From positions 28,567,032 to 28,631,031 of the forward strand of contig CM032125.1 of the NCBI GenBank assembly GCA_018894105.1: DNA of 64,000 nt. The letters run 5' to 3'. The notes beneath the pieces are model-generated. The model was not told the origin of the DNA. It did not search any database and saw only the letters and a program-made list of their open reading frames with translations. Both the position numbers and the translations under genes were made by a program. This DNA is from Jacaranda mimosifolia. Taxonomy: Eukaryota; Streptophyta; Magnoliopsida; Lamiales; Bignoniaceae. Positions 49,488 through 62,559 of this stretch are shown here, one piece after another. Each line of letters opens with the position of its first letter. Position 1 is the stretch's first letter.

Positions 49488-50717
49488 TGCAAATGGGATT
49501 CGATAATTATAGAGTAATCATTATTTATTCTGCAAATACACTGCAAGTTGCCATGATTAGAGTGCATTTCTGGTCTTCTGACTAAGAGGATCTCAATAAT
49601 TTGTTTTCCTAGAATATTGGAAATGCCTTTAGAAGTTTACCGATTCTGATGTTGCCCAAACATATGGCTTTAGCTATTTTTGTATTGATTGAGAGCTACT
49701 GTCTAAAATGATTGTGTCGATGTTGCTGTCTGTTGAATTGTGATGGGATACTTAGAAGTAATGAGCTATAATTTGTACAATTTTTTGTTCCAATGTTTTG
49801 AGGACTACCAAGTGTAGATTGTGAAGTACCAATTTAACCTTGGAATGGTTGCCATGCTTTCCCCATGATGGCTTGATTTGTGTGTCATTTCACAAAAACT
49901 ATTCGAGATAATATGGTCAGCAATATGTAAGAGGGAAAAAGTCTCTATTTAAATAAATTGTGTAGGACTAAACTTATTTGCAATGTTATTTTTTCTGCAT
50001 AACGTTTTCTTCACTCTTAAATTATGCTAAAGGTACAATCAATACTCAGACATAATTTTATTATGAAACTGTACTAAAAATTGAAAATTTTATTTTGATC
50101 AAGTAGATTATTGCTTGAAACATGGAAGACGAGTGGATCCTATTAATTATCTTGAAATAAATAAAAAATATATTTTTTAATTCAGAAATAACTAGCTACT
50201 TATTTGTTGATAAATATGTATCAACCTCAATATCTTTTTTATTAGTGTTTGGTAATACATGTTCTTAAATTTTCAAAAATTAATAAAGCGTATTAAATAA
50301 AAATAAAACCTTCAATTATGCAATTGATTGATTTGGTGGCACTTTAAATTTTTCAACAAACACTTGAAACACACACACACACACACACACACGTGTGTAT
50401 ATATATAAATAATTAAGAAAAATAGTCTCGTTCAATTGATATATGCACGCATAAGGTGATGGTGTAAGCTGGATGTTTTATTTAAAATTTTAATATATAA
50501 AATATTATAATTTATTTATTTATTTATTTTTTGTATGAGAACACACTTTTTAATTATTAAATGCTTTATTTGAATTTATTATATAAAATAATAAATTGGA
50601 AAATTTCAAACCAATAAAATTGGTGAAGAGAGAAAATAATGTAGATGTTGAGAGAAAAAAAAAATGCAAAAAGTGGCAAATGAGGAAAAAAGAAGAAGAT
50701 GACGACAAAATAATTAA
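49488..50717. other. CBP3 3' flank and AT-rich intergenic DNA
   Basis: The 3' UTR of CBP3 probably extends into the first few hundred bases. A CA-dinucleotide run lies at about 50371-50392, followed by a short TA run. Nothing else is recognised. Confidence 0.5.
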
Positions 50718-51917
50718 GGGTGTTGTTATTTGCACTCTTAAATTTGTTATTGACACTTCAATTGATTTTTAATTTATAGGAATTAACCATTATATTCTTT
50801 TATTTTTAAGATATTATTTAATTTAAATTGTTGGACAATTATGCTCTTAGCGTACAATTCATTGTCTTATTAGATATAATCTTAATTCATTCATATTCTT
50901 GATCTATTCCATGTTAAACTTGATAGAGCACATAAAAATGAATAAATTATTCTATTTTTAAATTCAATCATCTCACTTAAATGATAGCGTCATTACGAAA
51001 TAGTATATTTTCACACCCCGAAGGTGGGTCTTGTTTTACTTCATAAAGACTATTGTGTAAAATTATATTAATAGAAAAAAGTGAAATAAAGGAAGAAATG
51101 AGTATCTGAGAAAAAATCACTCATACCATTGGGTACTCAAAAAATATGGATAATGGGCCTAATTACCTCCCACTTTTTGACCCTAACTCAGGAATAACTA
51201 TATATATATATTAATTTTTTCTCTAATTCTCACAAATAATTTGGAAGATATAACATATTTTTTTATGATAACAACAATGTTGAAGCTGTATTTAAATTTT
51301 TATTTTAAAAAACTTTTGACATATAATAAGATTTAAATTTGAACTTCAAAATGTAATATAAATTAAAATCAATAGATACTTAAACGCTTAAGTTGTACTT
51401 TTCAACTAAAATGCTTTACATATTTTAAGTACTTCTTCAATGTAATATTTAAAACTTATAGCCTCTTTTATTAGTTTTATTTAGGTAATATTTGAATAAT
51501 ATTATGTAAATTTAAAAATACATATTAATTTACCATCAAGTAAATAAATAAATAAATAAAATACTAGTACATGTGGGTAACCCATTACCTAGAGTTCACT
51601 ATATTGTATTTAATAAAAAATGGATAATTTTACATATGAGTAAATTCACCCAACCCTTTACTATCCATTATGGGGTTATCCATGGATACCCATTTGCTAG
51701 GTCTATTGTTATTTCACATTAAGTTAGACAAGTTGAGGTGCAATGTTTTCATAAGTAACAAAGTTGAAAGTGATAATTATTATATAAAAAGGTATATTTG
51801 TCTTACAAATTAATATAAATGTATTTGAAAAATAAGTTAATCTTTTGATTAATAACTTAATACAAAAATTTAGATAAAGGGCAAATAATAAATTTTGGAG
51901 TGCAAATAATAATACCC
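50718..51917. mobile_element. Mutator-like non-autonomous element with 9-bp TSD
   Basis: This is 1200 bp. Its terminal inverted repeats of about 40 bp are roughly 80 percent alike: left GGGTGTTGTTATTTGCACTC, right reverse-complemented GGGTATTATTATTTGCACTC, then AAATTT and TTATT in register. The flanks are identical 9-mers, AATAATTAA, at 50709-50717 and 51918-51926. Nine-bp duplications and long TIRs are the mark of Mutator-like elements. The inside holds no transposase and no captured exon that I can see. Confidence 0.8.
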
Positions 51918-52089
51918 AATAATTAAATACGCCCACGAAACTTAGGTGGAAAATACTTTTACGTTACGGCGGCTGAGTCGGTAAAATTGATACTTTCCTT
52001 TTGCTGGTTGGATTCTCTTGATGGTTCTCATACGAGAAGAAAAGGTTGATTTAGTAAAGCCACTTCGCACGCAATACGTTTGATGATAT

Positions 52090-52726
52090 TGTTGGTATAA
52101 TTTTTGTACACAAAAATTTATTATATAAAGTAGTAGCATAAATTTAACACTAAACAATTAGCACAAAACTAAGTATAGGAGAAATAATTGAAACCACCAA
52201 AAACAAGTAAAGAATTAGTCAAGAATTCAAACCGGAAGCAATAAACTGAGGATTAAACAAATAGCGAGTTGAGGCCTGCATGAGTACAGCTTCCTTGAGG
52301 TTTTATTTGCCTCCCACCGGTGCCCAAGTACTGCTGACGAACAACCTCCCAAGATACAACGACTCCAAACAACCAAAGGCGGCACTCCTATTGGTTGAAC
52401 CTCCAAACCGAACTAACTTGAACCTCTTGTGCTTAATGAAAAATGTGTATGTATATAAGTGAGAGTGAATACCTAGAGTGCTAGAATGCTTGTGTATTTT
52501 TTTTATGAAATGACACTAGACAACACCTATATTTATAGGATTTAAGTGCCTATTCTTATAAGACATGTCCCTAACTCTGTCAAACTAAATAAAGGTTGTG
52601 ACCTTTATTTTAAATTTCAAAAGACATGGGTTGCAACTTTCTAAGAAATTAGACATGATCGTTCGATGAATTAATTTCAGTCTCAATATCCGAAATTTAA
52701 AATAATAATAATAATAATAATAATTA

Positions 52727-52766
<40 letters not shown>

Positions 52767-52912
52767 CACTATCCACCCACTCCCATGTCTTAATATAATT
52801 TTAGCTCATAGCTAACTTCTTTAACTCAATTTACTCATTCAATAATTTATTAATTTTTGCACTAAAATATCTCCTCAACGAGATAAATTATTTAGGTGCT
52901 AAAATTCTAACA
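52090..52912 (-). repeat. 3' LTR of the Ty1-copia element
   Basis: 823 bp from TGTTGGTATAAT to TTCTAACA in plus-strand reading, homologous to 58260-59077. A purine-rich tract reading GTGGGGGAT on the minus strand lies next to it (about 52913-52923) as the polypurine tract. A TATAAATA box reads on the minus strand at 52530-52537. An AAT/ATT repeat at 52699-52765 is longer than in the other LTR. Confidence 0.93.
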
Positions 52913-53511
52913 ATCCCCCACAAAAATGAGCAAATAGTCTGATAGATATGCTCATGAATGCAATTGCATGACAGAGGTTCAGCTCAATTGATATTGCACC
53001 GGGAGAGGTAGCTTTTGGCTTTGAACCTTCCTTAGTGAGCACTATTGGATGTACTTGTCAAACAGTGAACATGATGTCTTGAACTGTTCAGCTTCGGCGT
53101 ACACCAAGACAATAGTACTGCACACAACACCACTCAATAGTCAGTTTTATGGTTTAACTGTTGTGTTCATTTCAGCACTAAACAATTCTTGGTATTCATG
53201 AGTACTACTTTGAGAATTTAGCCTTAAAAATTCTCATATGATCGGCCCAATCCCTACTCATATAGGTGACTTCTCATTAAGAGGTTCCTGCTGCACCCCA
53301 CTCAAAATATCGAGATATGAGAGCCATTAAAAGCAATGCTTAACCTAGAACTTTTGCAGGGTGCACTGTCTGCTCATCAATGGAATAGGCTAGAGGGTTG
53401 TGGCCCCCCACAGTGCTTCCACATCGAGTCACAGTTGCATAACTTGTTTTTCCCTTTGAACCTACTTCATAGGATCTCCAATCACATAGGTAGGGTTCCC
53501 GTTATGGTGAC

Positions 53512-56500
53512 TTAGTTATTTAAAGGCATAAGTCCCATTCCCTCCGATGATTTATTTACTTGCTCTCTATTTACACCTTTAGTTAGCTGATCCGCAAGGT
53601 TATCTTTAGACTTCACATAGTCAATTGAGATAACTCCACTAAAGAGCAGTTGTCTAACAGTGTTATGTCTCCTCCGTATATGTCGAGACTTACCATTGTA
53701 CATACTACTTTGTGCCCTTCCAATGGCAAATTGACTATCACAGTAGATGCAAATTGCCGGCACAGGTTTCGTCTAAGTTGGAATATCTTCCAAAAATTGG
53801 CGTAACCATTCTGCTTCCTCGCTTGCTTTATCCAATGCGATGAACTCCGATTCCATCGTTGATCTCGCTATGCAAGTTTGCTTCAAGGATTTCCACGATA
53901 TGGCAGCTCCACCTAAAGTGAACACATATCCATTCGTGGACTTGTACTCGTTTGAGTCAGATATCCAATTGGCATCACTGTATCCCTCAATTACAGCTGG
54001 ATATTTTGTATAATGCAACCCATACTTTGTGGCGTGTTTTAAGTACTTTAGTACTCTGACAATAGCATTCCAATGCTCTTGTCCAGGGTTGCTTGTATAT
54101 CTACTTAGCTTACCAATTGCATATGCAATATCTGGCCTCGTACAGTTCATTATATACATGAAACTTCCAATTATGCGTGCATATTCCACTTGAGCTTTTC
54201 CTTCACCTTTATTTTTGGTGAGTTGTTGGTTTGCATCTATTGGTGTTTTCACCGGACTACTAGTAGGATCTAGGAATTTTTGTAGCACTTTCTCAATATA
54301 GTGAGATTGTGTTAATGCTATCCCGCCTGGTGTTCTTATAAATTTGATTCCGAGTATGACATCGGCAAGACCCATATCTTTCATATCGAAATTACGACTT
54401 AGCAATTTCTTTGTCTCTTTGATTATGTCACTGTTGTTTCCCATGATTAACATATCATCTACATATAAACATACAATGATATATTTAGTTGGTGTACCTC
54501 TAATATACACACACTTGTCACACTCGTTAATCTTGAAGCCATTGGCTATCATCACATGATCAAATTTAAGATGTCATTGTTTAGGTGCTTGTTTTAAATC
54601 ATATAACGATTTAATTAATTTACACACCTTCTTCTCTTGGCCTGGAACCACAAACCCTTCAGGTTGTTCCATATAAATTTTCTCATCGAGGTCACCATTT
54701 AAAAACGCTGTCTTTACATCCAATTGATGTATCTCGAGATTATTAATAGCAGCAAAGGCAATTAATAATCGAATAGAAGTTATTCTAGTTACTGGCGAGT
54801 ATGTATCAAAATAGTCAAGACCTTTTTGTCGGTACCCTTTGACTACTAGTCTCGCCTTGTATTTATCGATTGTACCATCATCTTTCATTTCCCTCTTGAA
54901 AATCCATTTACACCATATTTCACTATTTACCGCTTCCTTCCCAAGTATGATTATGCATGATGGACTCTATTTCACTATTTACCGCTTCCTTCCACAAAGG
55001 AGCTTCAGGAGTTGTCATAGCTTCTGTAAATATCCATGGTTCACTTTCTAATATGTAAGTTAAGAAGCCGGGTCCAAAGGATTTAGCCGTTCTAGCTCTT
55101 TTGCTACGTCTTGACTCAATGTCCTCTTTACTTGACTCTTGAACTTCTCGAGGTCTTTTGAATATTACTCGTTCTTCTTCCTTTTTCCAAGGAAATATCT
55201 CTTCAAAGAAGTTTGCGTTCCTTAACTCGATTATCATATTAACTTGAATGTCGTTAATATCAGATCTATATACAAGGAATCGATAGGCGACACTATGTTG
55301 TGCGTAACCAATAAAGATCCCATCAACTGTCTTTGGTCCTATTTTAACCATTTTAGGAGGTGGTACTCCCACTTTAGCTAGACACCCCCACACTCGAAGA
55401 TATTGATAAGATGGTGGGTGTCCTTTCCATGCCTCATATGGTGTTTTTTGTAATTTCTTGTGGGGTATCTTATTAAGTAAATGATTTGCAGTCAACACTG
55501 CCTCTCCCCACATGTTTTGAGGTTCCCCTGCATTAATTAATAATGCATTCATCATTTCTTTTAAAGTTCGATTTTTGCGCTCAACAATACCATTTGACTG
55601 TGGTGCATAAGGTGCTGTTACTTCATGAATTATTCCATGTTAAGCACAAAACTCTTCAAATGGATGAACATATTCACCACCTCTATCACTTCTGAGTATT
55701 TTTATTTTCTTTCCAAGTTGATTCTCAACCTCATTCTTGTAATGTTTAAATACTTCAATAGCTTCATCTTTGCCAGAAAGTAGATAAACATGACAATATC
55801 TTGTGCAATCATCTATAAAGGTTATAAAATATTTTTTTCCACCTTTTGATTGCACCATTTTTAAGTCATATGTCTATGTGAATTAAACTTAATGGTTCAG
55901 TACTTCTTTCAATTGCCTTAAAAGGAGTTTTCGTCATTTTTGCCTCAACGCAAACTTCACACTTAGTTTTTGTGTAAATCCAACTTAGGTAAAATTCCAC
56001 TTTTAGCTAGTTTACTTAAAGTACCAAAATTTACATGCCCTAGTCTATGATGCCATAAATCTAGAGACTCCAACAAGTAAGCCGAAGTTACTTTATTTCC
56101 ATTAATAACAACTTTTGGTACATTTTTGGGTATGATGGTCATTACATTCATTTTAAAAAGACCATCACACAAATAACCTTTTTCGACATACACACCACTT
56201 TTAGTAAGTACAAATTTGTCGGATTCAAAAACTCGCATAAATCCATTTTTTCTAAGCATAGAACCTGACACTAAATTTCTCCTTATGTTTGGCACATGAA
56301 GCATGTTGTTGAGAGTCAGCTCCTTCCCAGAGGTCATTTTGAGCACCACTTTTCCAATTTCGTGTACTTTGGAAGTTGATGAGTTTCCCATAAACAAATT
56401 CTCATCCTTTGTATTCTCATATGTTGAAAACATGCTTCTATCTGAGCAAACGTGTCGAGTAGCCCCATTGTCCACTTACCACTGCTTAGGATTTTCAGTG

Positions 56501-57518
56501 AGATTCACCTTAGAAGCCACGGCTGATAGGTGCAAGTCACTAACACCATCTGACAGATTATCCACTTCTGTAGTATTGGCATGGGTGGTCTTTCTCTTCT
56601 TTGAAGACCCGCCTTTTTTAGGAGTCCCTCCTTGTTGACTGTTTCGGTAGTCTTTGGCCTTATGCCCTGCTTTGCCACAAACATAGCAGTTGCCTTAAAA
56701 CTTCTTTTTCTTTTTCTCACCTAGTTGGCCGAGCGAGTCTTGTTTTCGCTTGTTTGATGGCCCTTGCTCCACCACATTTGCTTTGCTCTCAAAAGCATTG
56801 CCACCACCTCTCTTTTTGGGAAGTCAGTTGTCTTCTTCTATTCTTAGCCTCAAAATCAAGTCCTCAAGGTTCATTTCCTCGTGCTTGTGCTTGAAGTAAT
56901 TTTTGAAGTCTTTCCAACCCGAGGGCAACTTCTCAATCAAGGATGCTACTTGGAACGCCTCTCCAAGTGCCATTCCTTCGACAGCCAACTCATGTAGTAT
57001 CATTTGATACTCGTTCACCTATGACATTACAGACTTGGAATCAATCATTAAAAATTCAAGGAATTTACCAACAACGAATTTCTTCGTGCCGACATCTTCC
57101 GTCTTGTATTTTTTCTCTAGTGATTCCCAAAGTTCCTTAGCCGTAGCAATAGGACTATAAACATTGTACAGTGCATTATCTAGCCCATTAAGTACATAGT
57201 TTTTGCATAAAAAATCTCCATGATTCCATGCATCAATAGCCGCTACAGTCTGCATATCCGAATTTTCCCCAGATGCAAGGCGTTCTTCCTGTATGAACCT
57301 TGCAAGGTTCAAAGTGGTGAGATAAAATAGCATTTTTTGTTGCCATCTCTTGAAATCTTTCCCGTTGAATTTTTCTGGTTTCTCCCTTGTCCAACTACAA
57401 CAGCAGTAGGAACAGTGGCTGCCGGAGGCGACGCAATAGGAGCATTTGGCTCTCCACTACCAACGCCCATCACGTTGGACTCATTAGGAACACTTGACCC
57501 ATTAGTGTTTGTAGCCAT
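53512..57518 (-). pseudogene. Copia gag-pol polyprotein, interrupted
   Basis: Gag starts at 57518 (MATNTNGSSVPNES). It passes a frameshift near 57310-57333 and stops near 57019 and 56820. The zinc knuckle (CYVCGKAGHK) lies near 56680. At 56475-55963 are DNGATRHVCSD (protease-side region) and LWHHRLGHVNFG (GAG-pre-integrase). The integrase core has FIDDCTRYCHVY and LRSDRGGEY at 55858-55640, with a stop at about 55637 and the rest at 55555-54923. Reverse transcriptase has YDLKQAPK near 54590, a stop at about 54574, then [11 protein letters not shown] at 54555-53773. RNase H ends at 53512 (DQLTKGVNREQV). Each domain is clear, but no single frame links them. Confidence 0.93.
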
Positions 57519-58259
57519 TGCAAATTTCTACAAACAATATCAATTTTTTCAAGCTAGATAATTATTAACGAGAATAAGGAAACAAAGGCTAAATATGTAT
57601 ATATGCGTGTGTTTCTATATAATATCTAATCTTTTCAGAATTTAGTATCTAGACAGAAACAGAACATGTATGATAAATACAACATAAGGGCTTAGTGCAT
57701 ATAATCAAAGCTGACAGCAAAGGAAAATCTAATTGTCCAAAATAGATATATAATATATTAAACATAAAAGTTCTGACTAAATGAAGCAAACGAACTGTTA
57801 TGTTTATAATCAAAATAGAACAACCAAATTTGATGGAGTATGTGCACTAATAAGTTACACGAAATTCAAAACATCCGGCACGCAATTTGTGGAAAATTTA
57901 ACAAAAGCATGCAGTTTGCACCCTTTGAGCAGAACCTAACCAAAGTAGACTTAGCATAGATTTTGACCATATATGTATATATTGACTTTAAAATTGAAAA
58001 GAAAAACAATCGGTCTATGTTGATATATAATCTAATTACATAAGACGGAAAGCATTTAACACCATATAAAACTTACTTAAACAAGTATTAAATATATAAG
58101 TTTTGAAGCATATTAATTCAAACAGCAACTTGCTATGTAGACTCTAACAAATAAACCGTAGTCTCAAAGAAAATTTATCCAACGTGAATACACAACATAG
58201 ATACATAGACTAATATGCTACTGAATTTTATACACAGAGAGGACATAAAACGTTAAGAT

Positions 58260-59077
58260 TGTTGGTATAATTTTTGTACATAAAAATTTATTATACAAAG
58301 TAGTAGCATAAATTTAACACTAAACAATTAGCACAAAACTAAGTATAGGAGAAATAATTGAAACCACCAAAAACAAGTAAAGAATTAGTCAAGAATTCAA
58401 ACCGGAAGCAATAAACTAAGGATTAAACAAATAGCGAGTCGAGGCCTACACGAGCACAGCTTCCTTAAGGTTTTATTCGCCTCCCACCGGTGCCTGAGGA
58501 CTACTGACGAACAACCTCCCAAGATACAACGACTCCAAACAACCAAAGGCGGCACTCCTATTGGTTGAACCTCCAAATCGAACTAACTTGAACCTCTTGT
58601 GCTTAATGAAAAATGTATACGTATATAAGTGAGAGTGAATGTCTAGAGTGCTAAAATGCTTGTGTATTTTTCTTATGAAATGACACTAGACAACACCTAT
58701 ATTTATAGGATTTAAGTGCCTATTCTTATAAGACATGTCCCCAACTTTGTCAAACTAAATAAAGGTTGTGACCTTTATTTTAAATTTCAAAAGATATGGG
58801 TTGCAACTTTCTAAGAAATTAGACATGACCGTTGGATGAATTAATTTCAGTCTCAATATCCGAAATTTAAAATAATCTTAATAATAATTATATAGAATTA
58901 TTATTATTATTATTATTGGATTATTATTATACTCTATCCACCCACTCTCATGTCTTAATATAATTTTAACTCATAGTTCACTTCTTTAACTCAATTTACT
59001 CATTCAATAATTTATTAATCTTTGCACTAAAATATTTCCTCAACGAAACAAATTATTTAGGTGCTAAAATTCTAACA
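58260..59077 (-). repeat. 5' LTR of the Ty1-copia element
   Basis: 818 bp, homologous to 52090-52912. The minus-strand promoter TATAAATA lies at 58700-58707. The untranslated leader 57519-58259 follows it on the minus strand and holds no recognisable gene. Confidence 0.93.
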
Positions 59078-59219
59078 GATATGCTCCTGAACTAAAGGTG
59101 CACTTTTCTTGTAGCTTTCTTCTTTAATCATGTCTTGCACCCCCGATTGTCATGACTTCCTTGGCTGATAGCTAATGCCGCAAATCTTTGAGGATGATAA
59201 ACAATGTTGAAACTGTGGA

Positions 59220-60118
59220 ATTCAGAGTTTCTGTATTCAACGCAATCCAGACCATAAACCTATTCTAGAGAAATCATTTCCCCGAGGGAGTCCTTTGGGT
59301 TTTTGATGGACTACTTGTTTGTTGTAGCTTTGTGTATTATAGGCATATTAGGTCTCCACGATAGGCAAGTGCTACATATATAGTAAGATGTAAATGATTT
59401 TCCTCAAACCCGGAGCATGTGCTGTGAGTGGGGGGGTTCTAAGGCTTGTGCATTAAGTGAAAGACTTGTCTTTTCTTTATTCAAGTCTCAGTACACAAAG
59501 TCATTTTGTGTTTGAAGGACAGAGTTTGCAGTGAAAAATTTCAATTTGAGATATTCTATGTAGAATTTGGCAAGTCGAGCATGTTTTGCGAGCTTTTTAC
59601 TGCTACTATTAATTTTATTTATGGGATAGATTTGCAATGGTGCAGTTGATTGGATCAGTTTTCTAACTGGTGAGGTTTTCGGTTCTCAATGTTTATCTAG
59701 AAAGGCTTGGAGGGGCACAAATGCCTGCTGAGCTAGATGGTCATGAGAGAAGGAAAGCTGGTTATTTTGGGAGTCTTGCTATCATTTGCATCTCATTGAA
59801 AGTTATGACAACTAAATATATTTCAAGGTTTATGAGATGAAGGAGTTCGCCTAGAGTGATTTTGGAATACTGAGATGATATCATGGTCATTGCCACTGCA
59901 TGCGTTGATAAATAGGTATGTTTTCTCTGGTATTTTCAAACTTTGGTCGAGGAGCAAAGTTCTTGGTTTTTCGGGTTTCTGTTAAGGTCATATGACTTAA
60001 TGTTGATCGTGAAACTTTTGAAGAGATTTATGATTTTGGGATGTGCTTGAATCTGGTGTAGAGTTGAGTTAATGTAACATCTGCATTTCTACATGCTGGT
60101 TGCTTTGCTTGTGCTTGA
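59220..60118 (+). pseudogene. F-box protein pseudogene, At5g07610-like, copy 1 (heavily decayed)
   Basis: This copy lacks the F-box itself and starts within the region matching 62680 onward of copy 2. Fragments in different frames show the family segments. FDGLLVCCS is near 59300, and CNGAVDWISF near 59635 stands for the usual WNGAIHWI. RKAGYFG is near 59755, KVYEMKE near 59830 and TFEEIYDFG near 60020. The end aligns with copy 2 through CTTGCTTGTG and TTGATACTTGCTTTA. Frameshifts and stops are too many to count reliably by hand. The copia insertion lies about 140 bp upstream. Confidence 0.7.
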
Positions 60119-62540
60119 TACTTGCTTTACTTTGATAATTGCATAGTTCTGACTCTTGTAATCACTGAACCTCATTAAATCTACTCAAGTTATAGAAAAG
60201 CTCTAGTTGCTGCTGAAGCTTTTCTTTTCTTAATTTCTTCTATTTGAACTTATTAAAATCCATTACAATAGGGTCTACACTTTACCGGTAGTATGGACAT
60301 TAGAAGCCCAATTGTTGTTGTAGCACTTATTGTTTGGTTCCAGTGTGCTCTTTTTTTCATATGCATTGTTTGTTTTGTAATTGTTTTATGCCGGAAAGGG
60401 TCTACCTTAGAGCTTGTGCTGCTTGATTCAAATTATGGGAGGAAGACAATACAAACTTCAAAATAAGGAAATTAAAATAGTTATAAATGTTAGATACCTG
60501 GTGTCGCTAAATCATTTCATTGGCTTTTCAAGCAAAGGATAATCCAGGTATAATATCAATATGAAAATCACATTAAATAGCTATTTCAATTCCTATCTGC
60601 AGTAGGAAATGATGAAATTATTTCAATTCACCAAAAATGAAAAATACAGAGGGCACTTTATGATGTTTGTGTGGATGGGAAAAAAAAAAAAAAGTAATAG
60701 TTGCTGATGTCAAAAAACTTAGAAATCACTTAACAATTATAAGTTCAAATTTGCTGCTTGGGGGCTCATGGAGCTTGCTATATTTTTCACCATTTTCTAA
60801 AGGTCTTCGATCTTAACAATATTTTAAAATTTTTTTTCCCTGTATCTTCTATTGCTGCATGTGAATGTTTGGCAGGATCTATTTTGGATCGAAGATTGTG
60901 CTTGACAATGCTTTGTGATAGATGCAAAAGATATGATGCAAATCCAACATTTATCTACTTGTCCTCTAATATAGAGACATAAAAAAACTTTGTTTTGTTT
61001 GCCCTCCAATCTTGTCTTGCCTTTTTCTTGTACCCAGTGAGCTATTAATTTTCTATGATCTTGCTCATGTTTTTCTCATCACCAAAAAAGTCAGATAAAT
61101 GACACTGCTGCAAAAAACTTCACTCTCCTTCTGGTTTATTAGGTACAAACATTTACATTGTGCAATGAAATTGTTAGCTTGTTTAATCTATTGGACATGT
61201 AACAAGGATTATGAGCAGTACATCTTGCTTTTGATCTTTCAGATTCACTCTTGCTGCAAAGTTGTTTGGTTTGGAGCATAATTAACTCATGATTGAGCAT
61301 TTTTTATGAGCTTGGACATTGGAAGCATGTCATAAAAATATTACAAATATACCTTAATGTTGTATCATGTGTTCATAGTTGTACCATGTATCATTGGAAT
61401 AAAGTCTGAAAGTGTGCTTTGTATTTTTTTTCTTCTTTTGGGGGTTTAATGTATCTTTGGATTATGCTAAGGTATGAAGTCTTCCTATGGGCAAGATACA
61501 TGTTGAATATAGTTGACAGCCTATCTGACTTGTTACCAAATTATTAGAATCTTGGTCATAGATTTGCCTAGACTCACGTCACTCAACAAATTATCATTTC
61601 AACCTAAGGTTGAGATTCTTGAATTTTTCGTTAATAGTGTTAAGGTAATTAATGTAATTATCTATTTGACATTATATATAAAGAAGAGCGATGGTCGACA
61701 ACTCTACTTAGCCATATAAAGATAAATCTCATTCTCACCCGTCTTTCTCTCAAAAATCCTTTTTTGACCTCTCTCTTTCTCTCTCATTTCTCTTGTAACC
61801 TACCCAACCATATAGAACATCCAGGATCCTGATTTTCTCTATCAAATCATAGAGAAAAACACCGTAAAACATATAAAGAAATGATCAGTTTGTAGGGGTT
61901 TGGGATTAAGACTCGTAGCCATGAGTGCTGTAATTAGGATTGGTGGCATCTCATTATACATGACATTTGCATCTGCAGTTGAAACCTCTATAGTTTGCAA
62001 GCATCAACATATTTGGTAAGGAATTTATTCTAAATTTGAAATGATTTGGGTAAGTCGTTGTTTGGTAGCTTACTGGATATAGCCAAAATCGTTTTAAACC
62101 TATTTTGGGGCTTGAATTTTCTCTGATTTACTCTACTCAAAAGTAAGATTGATATGGGGGTCTCAATCACTAGCCAAATAGCTTTCTCAGTTTTATGTTG
62201 GTTAAATTAAACGTTAACCACTATATTTATAGCTTTCTCTTGATTTCAATTGTTCAACATTGGGTGTCTATTGCTTTAGAAATTCCTCATTCTTTATTCT
62301 ACTCTGATTTATGAGAAGAGAAGGGAAGATCAGATTCACAGTCGGCTACGCTTGATAGTTGTGGCATTTAAAATATTGCTTGCAATATGTTCAAAACTCT
62401 TCTTTTGAGGTAAAATATGGTTGCTGATTTGACCACCGTCCCTTCTTTTTTCTCCCTAGTTTCCTAGTGCTCTAGTTTTCTATTTATACTGCAAATTGCT
62501 TGAAGGATTACGACAGAGAATCCCAGAGAAATCAGGCCAG
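60119..62540. other. DNA between the two F-box pseudogenes
   Basis: No convincing gene is seen. Short poly-A and AT-rich runs occur. The open frames (60758-60982, 61099-61281, 61513-61719) have no family similarity. A CT-rich stretch at about 61735-61800 is unexplained. Confidence 0.45.
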
Positions 62541-62559
62541 CAATATCGGCAAAGATTGT

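Larger units (their letters stand above)
52090..59077 (-). mobile_element. Full-length Ty1-copia LTR retrotransposon, coding region broken
   Basis: 6988 bp with two LTRs, flanked by the perfect 5-bp duplication GATAT (52085-52089 and 59078-59082). Read on the minus strand the order is gag, zinc knuckle, integrase, reverse transcriptase, RNase H, which is the copia order. The LTRs differ by only a few percent by eye, so insertion was fairly recent. No standard initiator-Met-tRNA primer-binding site was recognised beside the 5' LTR. Several stops and frameshifts rule out self-sufficient movement. Confidence 0.95.

Noticed and set aside
60758..61719. Three short plus-strand frames between the F-box pseudogenes
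   Set aside because: They have no family similarity and occur at the density expected in AT-rich DNA.
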